Source of the DNA: Nitrosopumilaceae archaeon
Lineage (GTDB): Archaea > Thermoproteota > Nitrososphaeria > Nitrososphaerales > Nitrosopumilaceae
NCBI GenBank assembly: GCA_030697975.1
Contig: JAUYOQ010000292.1
Coordinates: forward strand, 1-9,575
Reading direction: 5' to 3'
DNA length: 9,575 bases
A program made the translations under genes and the position numbers. The notes beneath the pieces were generated by a model. The model was not told the origin of the DNA. It did not search any database and was given only the letters and a program-made list of their open reading frames with translations. How positions within the stretch are numbered: position 1 is the first letter of the stretch; each line of letters starts with the position of its first letter. Positions 1 to 6,411 of this stretch are shown here, piece by piece.

Positions 1-384
1 CAGGCACAAATTATCAATCTATTAAAAAAACTCAAAAAATCAGGCATGTCAATTATGCTGATATCTCATGATCTTGCGATCATATCTGAGATTGCAGAAA
101 AAATTGGCATAATGTATGCAGGGCAGCTAGTAGAGTTTGGCAAATCAGACGACATATTCAAAAACCCAAAGCATCCATACACACAAGGCCTTTTAGAGTC
201 AATTCCTACGCTACGGGAGAACAAAAAACCAAAATTCATCAAAGGTGTCCCGCCAAATCTTGCAGAACCTCAATCAGGATGCAGGTTCATAGAAAGATGT
301 CCTTTAGCTATGGAAAAATGCAAAAAAGAACCACCAAAATTCAAAACCGATTCTGGATATGTGATGTGCTGGCTCTATGAATAG
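1..384 (+). CDS. Oligopeptide/dipeptide ABC transporter ATP-binding protein, C-terminal part (OppD/DppD type)
   Basis: The reading frame is open to the left edge of the window, so only the last 127 residues of a longer ATPase (usually about 320-340 residues) are seen. The H-loop is visible as SHDLA near residue 22, followed by the D-loop-distal stretch IMYAGQLVE, which is typical of Opp/Dpp ATPases. After HPYTQGLL begins the oligo_HPY C-terminal region, ending in a cysteine set at about residues 94, 100, 107 and 123 of the fragment (C-X5-C-X6-C-X15-C, in GCRFIERCP...KC...MCW). In characterised Opp/Dpp ATPases this region holds conserved cysteines that can bind a 4Fe-4S cluster. The protein would power peptide uptake from the cytoplasmic face of the membrane with permease and binding-protein partners that lie outside the window. 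OppD and OppF cannot be told apart from this fragment. The stop overlaps the convergent next gene by 10 nt. Confidence 0.93.
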   Translation, partial: QAQIINLLKKLKKSGMSIMLISHDLAIISEIAEKIGIMYAGQLVEFGKSDDIFKNPKHPYTQGLLESIPTLRENKKPKFIKGVPPNLAEPQSGCRFIERCPLAMEKCKKEPPKFKTDSGYVMCWLYE

Positions 385-749
385 CGCTTTACTATAGGCA
401 AACAAGCATCTGCTATACGCAAAATCTCGGATCGGACAACCTTTTTGTCAATTGAAATCCAGACTCTGGTCTTGTCTACTGCAAAAGATATTGTCTGTAC
501 CTTCTTTCTCTCTTCCCAAGCAAATTCTGTCTCGCCTAGTTGCTCATCAAAATAAGACTCTAGCTCTGATTTTATGGCAATGTGTGAGAACTGGTAACTC
601 GTATTTTTTGTATCAAGCAGAGGCTTGAGACCCTCTCGTCTGTTGTATGCAAGGAGTTTTCCATTTTTGTCTATGACCCCAACAAATCTGATGTATGGAC
701 TGATCTTTATTATATAGTCACAGATTTGTCCATACTCTTTTTTTGCCAT
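375..749 (-). CDS. DUF6659-like small protein of unknown function
   Basis: A soluble protein of 124 residues with no membrane segment or signal peptide. The stretch IRFVGVIDKNGKLLAYNRR followed by a KPLL motif resembles what I remember of DUF6659, a family common in Nitrosopumilus-like archaea, whose function is unknown; this match is from memory. The alternating hydrophobic pattern suggests a small alpha/beta fold, perhaps a sensor or roadblock-like fold, but that is a guess. Two starts are possible. A TTG at 770 adds seven residues (MSNETNL). I chose the ATG at 749 because an ATTAAATA element at 771-778 is centred about 25 nt upstream, as expected for a leaderless archaeal transcript. The 3' end overlaps the transporter gene by 10 nt in convergent orientation. 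The start region faces the VTT membrane protein gene across a short divergent promoter region. Confidence 0.8.
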   Translation of the reverse strand: MAKKEYGQICDYIIKISPYIRFVGVIDKNGKLLAYNRREGLKPLLDTKNTSYQFSHIAIKSELESYFDEQLGETEFAWEERKKVQTISFAVDKTRVWISIDKKVVRSEILRIADACLPIVKRYS

Positions 750-770
750 CAAGTTAGTTTCGTTGGACAA

Positions 771-778
771 TATTTAAT
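771..778 (-). promoter_or_regulatory. TATA element for the DUF6659-like gene
   Basis: ATTAAATA on the minus strand is centred about 25.5 nt upstream of the ATG at 749. This is the archaeal spacing between TATA box and transcription start when the mRNA is leaderless. If the TTG at 770 were used, the neighbouring AT-rich element at 798-805 would serve instead. Confidence 0.5.
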
Positions 779-797
779 GTTCATGATTGTTTTATTC

Positions 798-805
798 TTA
801 AATAA
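798..805 (+). promoter_or_regulatory. TATA element for the VTT membrane protein gene
   Basis: TTAAATAA is centred about 24.5 nt upstream of the GTG start at 826, with no Shine-Dalgarno sequence in between. This fits a leaderless transcript starting at or next to the GTG. The element is close to a palindrome and may also be read on the other strand. Confidence 0.55.
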
Positions 806-825
806 TCCATAACAAATGAACAGAT

Positions 826-1458
826 GTGCAGTTCTCTGATCTACTTCCATTTACGCCAGAGGTTGGCTATTTTGGCTTGACAATTATAAGCTTTTTTGGC
901 TCATTAATCCCGTTTGTTCCACTGCCCTCATTTCTTTTGCTTGCAACAATGGCAGTTGGCGACAAGTTTGACATACATGCTCTTGCACTTATTTCTGCAA
1001 TTACATCCACAGTTGCAAAGCAGATAATATTCTATGCTAGCTTTAGTGGCAGGCGAATCATTAATGAAGCGACAAGAAAGAGAATGAAGCCATTTGAAAG
1101 ACTTGTCAAGCGATATGGCGCAGCTGCTGCCTTTGTTGCCGCTGCAACCCCAATTCCAGACGACATTGTGTATATTCCACTTGGACTTGCAAAGTACAAT
1201 CCAAAGAGATTCTTTTTGGCTACATTTGCAGGCAAAATTATCTTAAGCTATGTCATAGTTTTACTCTCTCGCTTTTTTGGTCTCTCATATGTTGAACCAG
1301 TTGTCGAAAATGTGCACGATCCTTACGTAGTCTATATTGGAATTGCAGTGTTTGCAGGTCTTATGACTGTTATAGTAATTTTGATGTTTAAACTCAACTG
1401 GGAAAAAATCCTTGGCCAGGTAGCACCATGGACCCTAAAAGATGATGAGAAAAGCTAG
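826..1458 (+). CDS. VTT/DedA-type (SNARE-associated) membrane protein
   Basis: A membrane protein of 210 residues. Hydrophobic stretches lie at about residues 15-43, 50-71, 98-121, 129-152 and 167-190. The third stretch carries the proline-rich ATPIPDD segment, followed by IPLGLAKYNPKRFF and a glycine-containing helix; this is the reentrant-loop signature of the VTT (PF09335, DedA/YqaA/TMEM41) fold. Members act in membranes, and several bacterial and eukaryotic ones move lipids such as polyprenyl phosphate or phospholipids. The substrate here cannot be told, and YqaA-like proteins are the closest in motif style. The start is a GTG: the next in-frame codons upstream reach a TGA at 817, and a TATA element sits at the right distance. 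The C-terminus ends in a charged cytosolic tail. Its TAG stop shares the palindrome CTAG with the stop of the convergent glycosylase gene. Confidence 0.85.
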   Translation: MQFSDLLPFTPEVGYFGLTIISFFGSLIPFVPLPSFLLLATMAVGDKFDIHALALISAITSTVAKQIIFYASFSGRRIINEATRKRMKPFERLVKRYGAAAAFVAAATPIPDDIVYIPLGLAKYNPKRFFLATFAGKIILSYVIVLLSRFFGLSYVEPVVENVHDPYVVYIGIAVFAGLMTVIVILMFKLNWEKILGQVAPWTLKDDEKS

Positions 1459-2012
1459 ACGTTTATTTTAAAATTCCATAACTTGTCAGTCGCAGTTCTT
1501 ATCCCAATTCGTGATCCTAAAACAACCTTGCTTGGTAGTACGCCTTCTGTTATATACAGCGTTGAATGTTTTGCCAAATCCTCACCATATTGCGCTTTTG
1601 TTATCTTGAGTGATTGTGTAAGCTTGCCAGGTCCATTAGTAAGATTGGAAAGAAGTGTAGTGTTTCTGTTATGAATCATTTTTGGAATTCCTTTCTGTGG
1701 TTTTAGTGCACGAATAAGAACCGCACCTGCATCAACTCTTTGACTTTTTGCAACAACGTTAAAGCAATAGTACATTCCGTAAGTAAAATAGACGTAGGCC
1801 TTTCCAACCTCACCAAACATTGCTTTGTTTCTTTCTGTAATTCCTCGATATGCATGACTTGCAGGATCATCTTTGTAACGATAGGCTTCAGTCTCTGTAA
1901 TTATTCCAGCAAGTGTATAGCCATCAATTTTTCTTACAAGTGTTTTGCCAAGAAGATCTTTTGCAACCTTTACAGTGTCTCTACTATAAAATGATCTAGG
2001 CAGTATTTTCAT
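1455..2012 (-). CDS. Alkyladenine (3-methyladenine) DNA glycosylase, AAG/MPG family
   Basis: A full-length AAG-fold enzyme of 185 residues, close to the size of bacterial members. It removes alkylated purines such as 3-methyladenine, and often hypoxanthine or ethenoadenine, starting base excision repair. The key residues align by eye with human AAG: catalytic Glu42 and Tyr44 in ETEAY (human E125, Y127), His53 in ASHAY (H136), Tyr75 in YVYFTYGM (Y159), the base-flipping intercalating Tyr78 (Y162) and Asn85 (N169). The NGPGKLTQSL segment near residues 126-135 also matches the family. The ATG start overlaps the TGA stop of the upstream uracil glycosylase gene as ATGA, so the two are co-transcribed and probably translationally coupled. 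It is the last gene of the tldD-udg-aag unit. No truncation is apparent. Confidence 0.96.
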   Translation of the reverse strand: MKILPRSFYSRDTVKVAKDLLGKTLVRKIDGYTLAGIITETEAYRYKDDPASHAYRGITERNKAMFGEVGKAYVYFTYGMYYCFNVVAKSQRVDAGAVLIRALKPQKGIPKMIHNRNTTLLSNLTNGPGKLTQSLKITKAQYGEDLAKHSTLYITEGVLPSKVVLGSRIGIRTATDKLWNFKINV

Positions 2013-2560
2013 TTTTTTAATTTGTCATGTAATTTTTTAATGTCTTCTTTTAGAATTGACACTAGTTCTTGATTGTAAATTGTAGCAGCTGGATGTATTG
2101 TTATAAAATATAATTTTCCATCTTTTTCTAAAAACTTGCCACGATTTTTAGTAATATCTTTTCCATCCAAAAGCGAATTGTATGCTGTATTTCCCATAAC
2201 ACAAATTATTTTTGGCTTTAGTATTGCAAGCTCCTGTTCAAGATAATCCCTACATGTTTCTCTTTCTTTTTGATTTGGAACTCTGTTGTTTGGAGGTCTG
2301 CACTTTACTACATTAGTAATGTACACTGAATCTCTTGAAAGTCCTGCCTCTTCAAGTGCCTCAGTTAGTCTTTTGCCAGCTGCCCCAACAAAAGGCTCGC
2401 CTATCTTGTCTTCGTTTCTTCCTGGCGCCTCACCAATAAAGACAATCTCTGAATTTGAGCTTCCTTTTCCAGGAACTGCGTTTTTTCTTGATTTACAAAG
2501 CTCACATTTTGTGCAGGAAATTACCTGACTTTTAATTGACTCTAGCGAGTTTTCTGTCAT
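2009..2560 (-). CDS. Family 4 (UDGa) uracil-DNA glycosylase, 4Fe-4S type
   Basis: A protein of 183 residues that excises uracil, arising from cytosine deamination, from DNA. The N-terminal CxxCxLxxxR motif (Cys16, Cys19) together with Cys87 in VVKCRPP and Cys103 in ETCRDYL gives the four-cysteine set that binds the 4Fe-4S cluster in family 4 enzymes. The uracil-site motif is GEAPGRNED (residues 43-51), followed by PFVGAAGK; the second active-site motif is HPAAT (His156, Pro157). GEAPG and HPAA point to family 4 rather than family 5. Archaea lacking family 1 UDG commonly rely on this enzyme. The ATG follows the tldD stop with no spacer (TAA directly before ATG) and its own TGA overlaps the next ATG, so it sits in the middle of a tight three-gene unit. 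Confidence 0.96.
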   Translation of the reverse strand: MTENSLESIKSQVISCTKCELCKSRKNAVPGKGSSNSEIVFIGEAPGRNEDKIGEPFVGAAGKRLTEALEEAGLSRDSVYITNVVKCRPPNNRVPNQKERETCRDYLEQELAILKPKIICVMGNTAYNSLLDGKDITKNRGKFLEKDGKLYFITIHPAATIYNQELVSILKEDIKKLHDKLKK

Positions 2561-3979
2561 TTATGATTTGACACTTTTTACTGTAGCAACTGCCCTAATC
2601 GTAGGTCCACCATTTCCCATTATCATTGATTGCATAGGATCCCCTTTTCCACAATTTGTAATTGGCCTTACCGTAAAGTCCTTTCCACATGCATCAATTG
2701 ACTTGAAAAAGTCTGGCGCAGTTCCAATTACTATTACATCACGCAACAGATCCGTCAGCTCGCCGTTTTCTATTTTTTGTGCAAACTGACATGATATGCT
2801 CCAGTTGTATCGTTTCATGTCAATTGATGGCACCTTCATATTTGAAACAAGATATCCTGATTTGACATCACGTATCATTTCCTGTGGGTTCCAGTCACCT
2901 TTTCCTATACATGTACAGGCCATTCTGATTAGCGGCATGAACTTGTATGATGTTGCCCGCATGTTGGCACTTGGTTTTGCGTTAAAGATTTCTGCAGTTT
3001 CACGGTTTTGCATGTGATTTACTAGAACGCCATTTTCAATTAGAGATGTTTTTGATGATTTTACTCCTTCATCATCATAGCCATACCACCCAAGGCTACC
3101 ACTAATGGTTGGATCATCAAAGACGTCAAGATTCTGTGAGCCAATTTGTTTGCCAATATTTCCTGCCCACCATGCACCACCTGCCCACGCCATTTCTTTT
3201 CCAAGTACTCTGTCTGCTTCTGATGGATGGCCTAGTATCTCGTGTGTTAAAAGTGCGACAAAATCAGGATTCATCACAACAGTTGCCTTTTCCTCACTAG
3301 CTGGCTTTGCATCAATTAGATTAGATGACATTTCTGCAACAAATTTTGCAGTATTAAAAATGTCTTTTTCATCTGAGAGTTTTTCAATTCCGCCACGTCC
3401 TCCCTCAGTACTATCTACTGACTGTGTTAGCCCTGATTCATGTGCTGTAGCAGACAGTTCAGATACGACATCTGTATACTCTTGAGTTATTTTAGAGCCT
3501 TCACTGCTTGCAAAATATTTTTTTGTTTTACTATATCCCATGCTAACTGATGATTTGATTATTCTTTTTTTCTCATGTATTATTTTGTCACAGTCAAATC
3601 CAATCTTTGCGAGCTCTTCAATGTCTGGCTCTTTACGAACAGGAAACACTATCTTGTCCTTAATTGTAGGAACTGAGGCAAGTCTTATCTTTTGTTTCTT
3701 TGTGTAATATCTTGCACTGGATACAGCCGCATCTGTTGCAGCTATTATTTCAGCAATAGAAGACGGATTTGATACTGAGAAAAATCCCCATGCTCCATCA
3801 TTTAATACGCGAATCCCAAGCCCTCTATCAAACATTGAGACTGTGTGTTCTATTTGCCCATTTTCGATAACTAGGCCTTCTTTTGTAATAATCTCAGCAC
3901 GTACATCACAATAATGGCACTTTAATGCAAGCGCATGTGAGATGGCCTTGTCTGCAAAATCTTCGATGTTTGATTCCAA
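2561..3979 (-). CDS. tldD: TldD-type metalloprotease
   Basis: A protein of 472 residues, normal length for TldD. The zinc motif HEILGH (His246, Glu247, His251) matches the HExxxH motif of the family, and Cys443 in NCGKGDP fits the distal cysteine ligand. YDDEGV near residue 301 and the ENGVLVNHMQNRETA segment are further TldD signatures. Having HExxxH marks it as the catalytic TldD, not the TldE/PmbA partner. In bacteria TldD/TldE is a heterodimeric peptidase that degrades unfolded peptides and matures microcins; its role in archaea is open. No tldE gene lies in the window. The usual MTNT-like stretch after the Arg-Met is ACTC here (residues 354-357). The start is a TTG: no ATG occurs in frame until residue 49, and the N-terminal helix and YCDVRAE strand are expected parts of the fold. 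It is the first gene of a unit with two DNA glycosylases. Confidence 0.93.
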   Translation of the reverse strand: MESNIEDFADKAISHALALKCHYCDVRAEIITKEGLVIENGQIEHTVSMFDRGLGIRVLNDGAWGFFSVSNPSSIAEIIAATDAAVSSARYYTKKQKIRLASVPTIKDKIVFPVRKEPDIEELAKIGFDCDKIIHEKKRIIKSSVSMGYSKTKKYFASSEGSKITQEYTDVVSELSATAHESGLTQSVDSTEGGRGGIEKLSDEKDIFNTAKFVAEMSSNLIDAKPASEEKATVVMNPDFVALLTHEILGHPSEADRVLGKEMAWAGGAWWAGNIGKQIGSQNLDVFDDPTISGSLGWYGYDDEGVKSSKTSLIENGVLVNHMQNRETAEIFNAKPSANMRATSYKFMPLIRMACTCIGKGDWNPQEMIRDVKSGYLVSNMKVPSIDMKRYNWSISCQFAQKIENGELTDLLRDVIVIGTAPDFFKSIDACGKDFTVRPITNCGKGDPMQSMIMGNGGPTIRAVATVKSVKS

Positions 3980-4063
3980 ACATTACACGATACAAAAAAC
4001 TGCTTCCTAAATCTTTGTATCAAATTGAGTTATGAATAAAAAGGCAGATGGCAGCTTTGATGC
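3980..4063. promoter_or_regulatory. Divergent promoter region between tldD unit and PINA-like gene
   Basis: These 84 bases separate two divergent transcripts. On the plus strand, TATGAATAAAAA (4031-4042) is centred about 27 nt before the ATG at 4064 and is the best, though imperfect, TATA candidate. On the minus strand, GATTTAGG (4006-4013) lies about 30 nt before the TTG at 3979 and is weak. Neither start has a clear Shine-Dalgarno sequence. Confidence 0.4.
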
Positions 4064-5872
4064 ATGCCAAAAATTGTAGTTGATACTAGCATCATCATTA
4101 ACGGTCAGATAATAAAGCAAATCGAGTCTGGGCAGATAAAAGACTCTGAAATTATAATTCCTATAGCAGTACTTGATGAGCTACAATCTCAGGCATCACA
4201 AAAAAGAGAGCAAGGCTTTGTTGGCCTAGTAGAAATAAAAAAACTAAAAGAGTTTGAAAAAGAAGGAATATCAATCAGGTTTGATGGGGTACGGCCAAGC
4301 CTTGATGAGATACGATTAGCTGATCGTGGAAGAATCGACGCAATCATAAAAGATGTGGCAAAACAAAACAATGCAATTCTTTACACCTCAGATAACGTGC
4401 AAGCACTTGTCGCCCAAGCTGAGGGAATTGAGGTAAACTACATCAAGCCCGAAATCAAACAAACAACACTAGACTTTTTGCGATTTTTTGATTCTGAAAC
4501 AATGAGCGTTCATCTAAAGGTGGGCAGAAAGCCAATGGCAAAAAGAGGAGGACCAGGTGTATTCAAGCTTGTCGAAATAGATAACATGATACTTACAAGT
4601 GACTACCTGCATAACATAACAACACAGATTTTAGAAGTATCAAAAACAAAAGACTCGTCAAATGTTGAAATCTCAAAGCCAGGTGCACTTGTAATACAGT
4701 ATCAGGATTATAGAATAGCAATAACTCGTCCACCATTTTCAGAAGCATACGAAATTACTATAGTTCATCCAATAGTAAAGATGACAATTGAACAGTACAA
4801 TTCGTCTGAGAAACTAATGAAAAGATTTGCAGAAAGTGCTGAAGGAATTTTAATTGCAGGCCCTCCAGGCTCTGGGAAAAGTACGCTTGCCTCAAGTCTT
4901 GCAAACTTTTATCACAAATTAGGCAAAATAGTAAAGACGTTTGAATCGCCACGAGACCTGCAGGTTGATGAAGGAATAACCCAGTACACAAGACTAGATG
5001 GAAGCTTTGAAAACTCTGCTGAGATTTTGCTTCTTGTAAGGCCCGACTATACAATATTTGATGAGGTGCGCCGTTACGAAGACTTTAGGGTTTTCGCAGA
5101 CCTGAGACTAACAGGAGTCGGCATGGTTGGTGTAGTTCATGCAAATTCGCCAATTGATGCAATCCAACGATTTATTGGAAAGATAGAGCTTGGAATGATA
5201 CCAAGTGTAATTGATACTGTAGTCTTTGTAAAAGACGGCAAGATTGCAAAAACATACAATCTTGATCTTAAAGTAAAGGTGCCATCTGGAATGGTAGAAC
5301 TAGACTTGGCTAGACCAGTAATTGAGATTAGAGATTTTGAAAGCAATTCATTAGAATATGAAATCTATACGTTTGGTGAAGAAAACGTCATAATTCCTGT
5401 CTCAAAAAAAGCAGGCAGTTTTGGAATTGAAAGACTTGCAGAAGAGAAAATCAAGGAAACATTTCGACGATTTGATCCACAAGCAGAAGTTGAGATACTT
5501 TCAGGAAATAGCGTCAAGGTAACGGTAAACAAGCAAAACATCCCATCAATTATTGGACGTGGTGGGGTTACAATAAATGAGCTTGAAAAAATGCTTCAGG
5601 TGCATATCGACGTTGTTCCAAAAGAATTCGAGTCCCAGTCATCTGATTACAACATACCGTTTGAGCTTTCCGAGTCAGGATCTTCACTAATACTTGATGT
5701 TGGAAGACAAAACGGTGGCACTCATGCAGAAGTTTTTGTAAATGACAAGTTTGTTATTTCTTCACGAATTGATAGAAAAGGCAAGATAAATATCTCAAAA
5801 CGCTCAGACGCAGGAAAAAAATTGGTAAAAAGCGCTTTTTCAAAAAACGATATTCAAATTTTCATCAAGTAA
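4064..5872 (+). CDS. PINA-like ATPase (PIN domain, PilT-type ATPase, KH domain)
   Basis: A protein of 602 residues. A PIN domain (about 1-125) has acidic residues at the usual places: Asp7 in VVDTS, Glu39 in LDEL, Asp87/Asp92 and Asp110 in YTSD. A beta-rich linker leads to a secretion/PilT-type ATPase with Walker A GPPGSGKST (266-274), Walker B YTIFDE (Asp333, Glu334) and a HANSP segment (359-363). A type KH domain follows, with IIGRGG at 496-501 supplying the GxxG loop. This order is that of archaeal PINA, a hexameric ATPase that in Sulfolobus promotes Holliday-junction branch migration and works with Hjc and Hjm. After the KH domain about 75 residues (about 525-602) form a beta-rich tail that I cannot assign. 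No pilus gene lies nearby, which argues against a pilus motor. The ATG start is favoured by an AT-rich element about 27 nt upstream. The gene faces the DNA glycosylase operon divergently and its stop abuts the next gene's stop. Confidence 0.9.
   Translation: MPKIVVDTSIIINGQIIKQIESGQIKDSEIIIPIAVLDELQSQASQKREQGFVGLVEIKKLKEFEKEGISIRFDGVRPSLDEIRLADRGRIDAIIKDVAKQNNAILYTSDNVQALVAQAEGIEVNYIKPEIKQTTLDFLRFFDSETMSVHLKVGRKPMAKRGGPGVFKLVEIDNMILTSDYLHNITTQILEVSKTKDSSNVEISKPGALVIQYQDYRIAITRPPFSEAYEITIVHPIVKMTIEQYNSSEKLMKRFAESAEGILIAGPPGSGKSTLASSLANFYHKLGKIVKTFESPRDLQVDEGITQYTRLDGSFENSAEILLLVRPDYTIFDEVRRYEDFRVFADLRLTGVGMVGVVHANSPIDAIQRFIGKIELGMIPSVIDTVVFVKDGKIAKTYNLDLKVKVPSGMVELDLARPVIEIRDFESNSLEYEIYTFGEENVIIPVSKKAGSFGIERLAEEKIKETFRRFDPQAEVEILSGNSVKVTVNKQNIPSIIGRGGVTINELEKMLQVHIDVVPKEFESQSSDYNIPFELSESGSSLILDVGRQNGGTHAEVFVNDKFVISSRIDRKGKINISKRSDAGKKLVKSAFSKNDIQIFIK
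5815..5840 (-). terminator. Possible terminator of the MntR-like gene, inside the PINA-like 3' end
   Basis: A perfect 14-bp palindrome, AAAAAGCGCTTTTT (5827-5840), is followed on the minus strand by a run of seven T (5815-5821). It lies 33-58 nt beyond the stop of the minus-strand regulator gene. Archaeal termination depends mainly on T-tracts, so this is a plausible site, although it is embedded in coding sequence that also constrains the bases. Confidence 0.35.
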
Positions 5873-6337
5873 CTAGATATTTTTAAAATTATCAATAATT
5901 TTTGGGTTTGATTTCAAAAATGTAATGAACTTTCGTAGCTGCTTGATTGTTTTTGGGTTTATGTGGTGTTCTAGGCCTTCAGCATCTCGGTTTGCAGTAT
6001 CAGAACCTATGCCAAGTATTTCAAAAAACTCCAACAAAATTCCGTGCTTTTGGCGAATAGTGCCTGCAATCTGGTTTCCTTTTTGTGTTAGGTTTATTCC
6101 TCGATACTTTTCATATTCAAGGTATCCGCCATCATCAAGTCTTTGAAGCATCTTTGTAACACTTGGAGCGCTGACATTGAGATATCGTGATATGTCAAGT
6201 GTTGTAGCGTATCCTTTTAGCTCTACAAGCTCAGATATTACTTCAAGATAATCCTCCATTCTTGTACTGGAGCCTTCTCTAATGGACTCGTGTGCAGTCC
6301 TAATGGATTCCAGTCGTTTTGAGTCTTTTTTTCTCAA
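5873..6337 (-). CDS. MntR-like metal-dependent transcriptional repressor (DtxR family)
   Basis: A 154-residue DNA-binding regulator. Residues 27-80 form the winged helix, with the recognition helix around APSVTKMLQRLDD and the wing EYEKYRGINLT; residues 90-140 form the dimerisation and metal-binding helices. The six manganese ligands of Bacillus MntR (D8, E11, H77, E99, E102, H103) align with Asp29, Glu32, His98, Glu120, Glu123 and His124, so the metal site is intact and of manganese type rather than the iron-type DtxR site. It lacks the C-terminal SH3-like domain, as MntR does. The likely role is repression of a metal transporter when the metal is plentiful; no such target is evident in the window. 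The TTG start is preferred over the ATG at 6259 because a strong TATA element is centred 27-28 nt upstream of it; this gives a charged 26-residue N-terminal extension. A 7-bp direct repeat overlaps the transcription start. Confidence 0.93.
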   Translation of the reverse strand: MRKKDSKRLESIRTAHESIREGSSTRMEDYLEVISELVELKGYATTLDISRYLNVSAPSVTKMLQRLDDGGYLEYEKYRGINLTQKGNQIAGTIRQKHGILLEFFEILGIGSDTANRDAEGLEHHINPKTIKQLRKFITFLKSNPKIIDNFKNI

Positions 6338-6357
6338 TTGTAGGTTTTAGATTGTAG
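6337..6357. repeat. 7-bp direct repeat at the MntR-like promoter, possible operator
   Basis: ATTGTAG occurs at 6337-6343 and again at 6351-6357, 14 bp apart, exactly between the TATA element and the start codon. A repressor bound here would block initiation, so autoregulation is conceivable. The repeat is short and AT-rich and could be chance. Confidence 0.25.
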
Positions 6358-6360
6358 TGT

Positions 6361-6370
6361 TATTTAAAAA
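6361..6370 (-). promoter_or_regulatory. TATA element for the MntR-like gene
   Basis: TTTTTAAATA on the minus strand is one of the best TATA matches in the window. Its centre is 27-28 nt before the TTG at 6337, but more than 100 nt before the ATG at 6259, so it supports the TTG as the true, leaderless start. Confidence 0.6.
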
Positions 6371-6411
6371 ACAACGTCATGATCAGGCTATGATTTGTTG
6401 GAAATCTACTT

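Noticed and set aside
3105..3485. A 126-codon frame on the plus strand inside tldD
   Set aside because: It lies wholly antisense to the well-supported TldD protein, has a serine/proline-rich composition typical of a shadow frame, and has no promoter or family match.
3981..3983. An ATG just upstream of the tldD TTG
   Set aside because: It is out of frame with TldD and leads to a stop after about 25 codons, so the TTG start is kept.
4758..5054. A 98-codon frame on the minus strand inside the PINA-like gene
   Set aside because: It is antisense to the Walker A and B region of the ATPase, and its glutamine/leucine-rich composition is that of a shadow frame.
5827..5840. The AAAAAGCGCTTTTT palindrome as an integration or attachment site
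   Set aside because: There is no second copy, integrase or tRNA nearby; a terminator role or chance is simpler.
4064..5872. Reading the PilT-like ATPase as a type IV pilus or archaellum motor
   Set aside because: The N-terminal PIN and C-terminal KH domains and the absence of pilin, platform or peptidase genes fit PINA, not a pilus motor.
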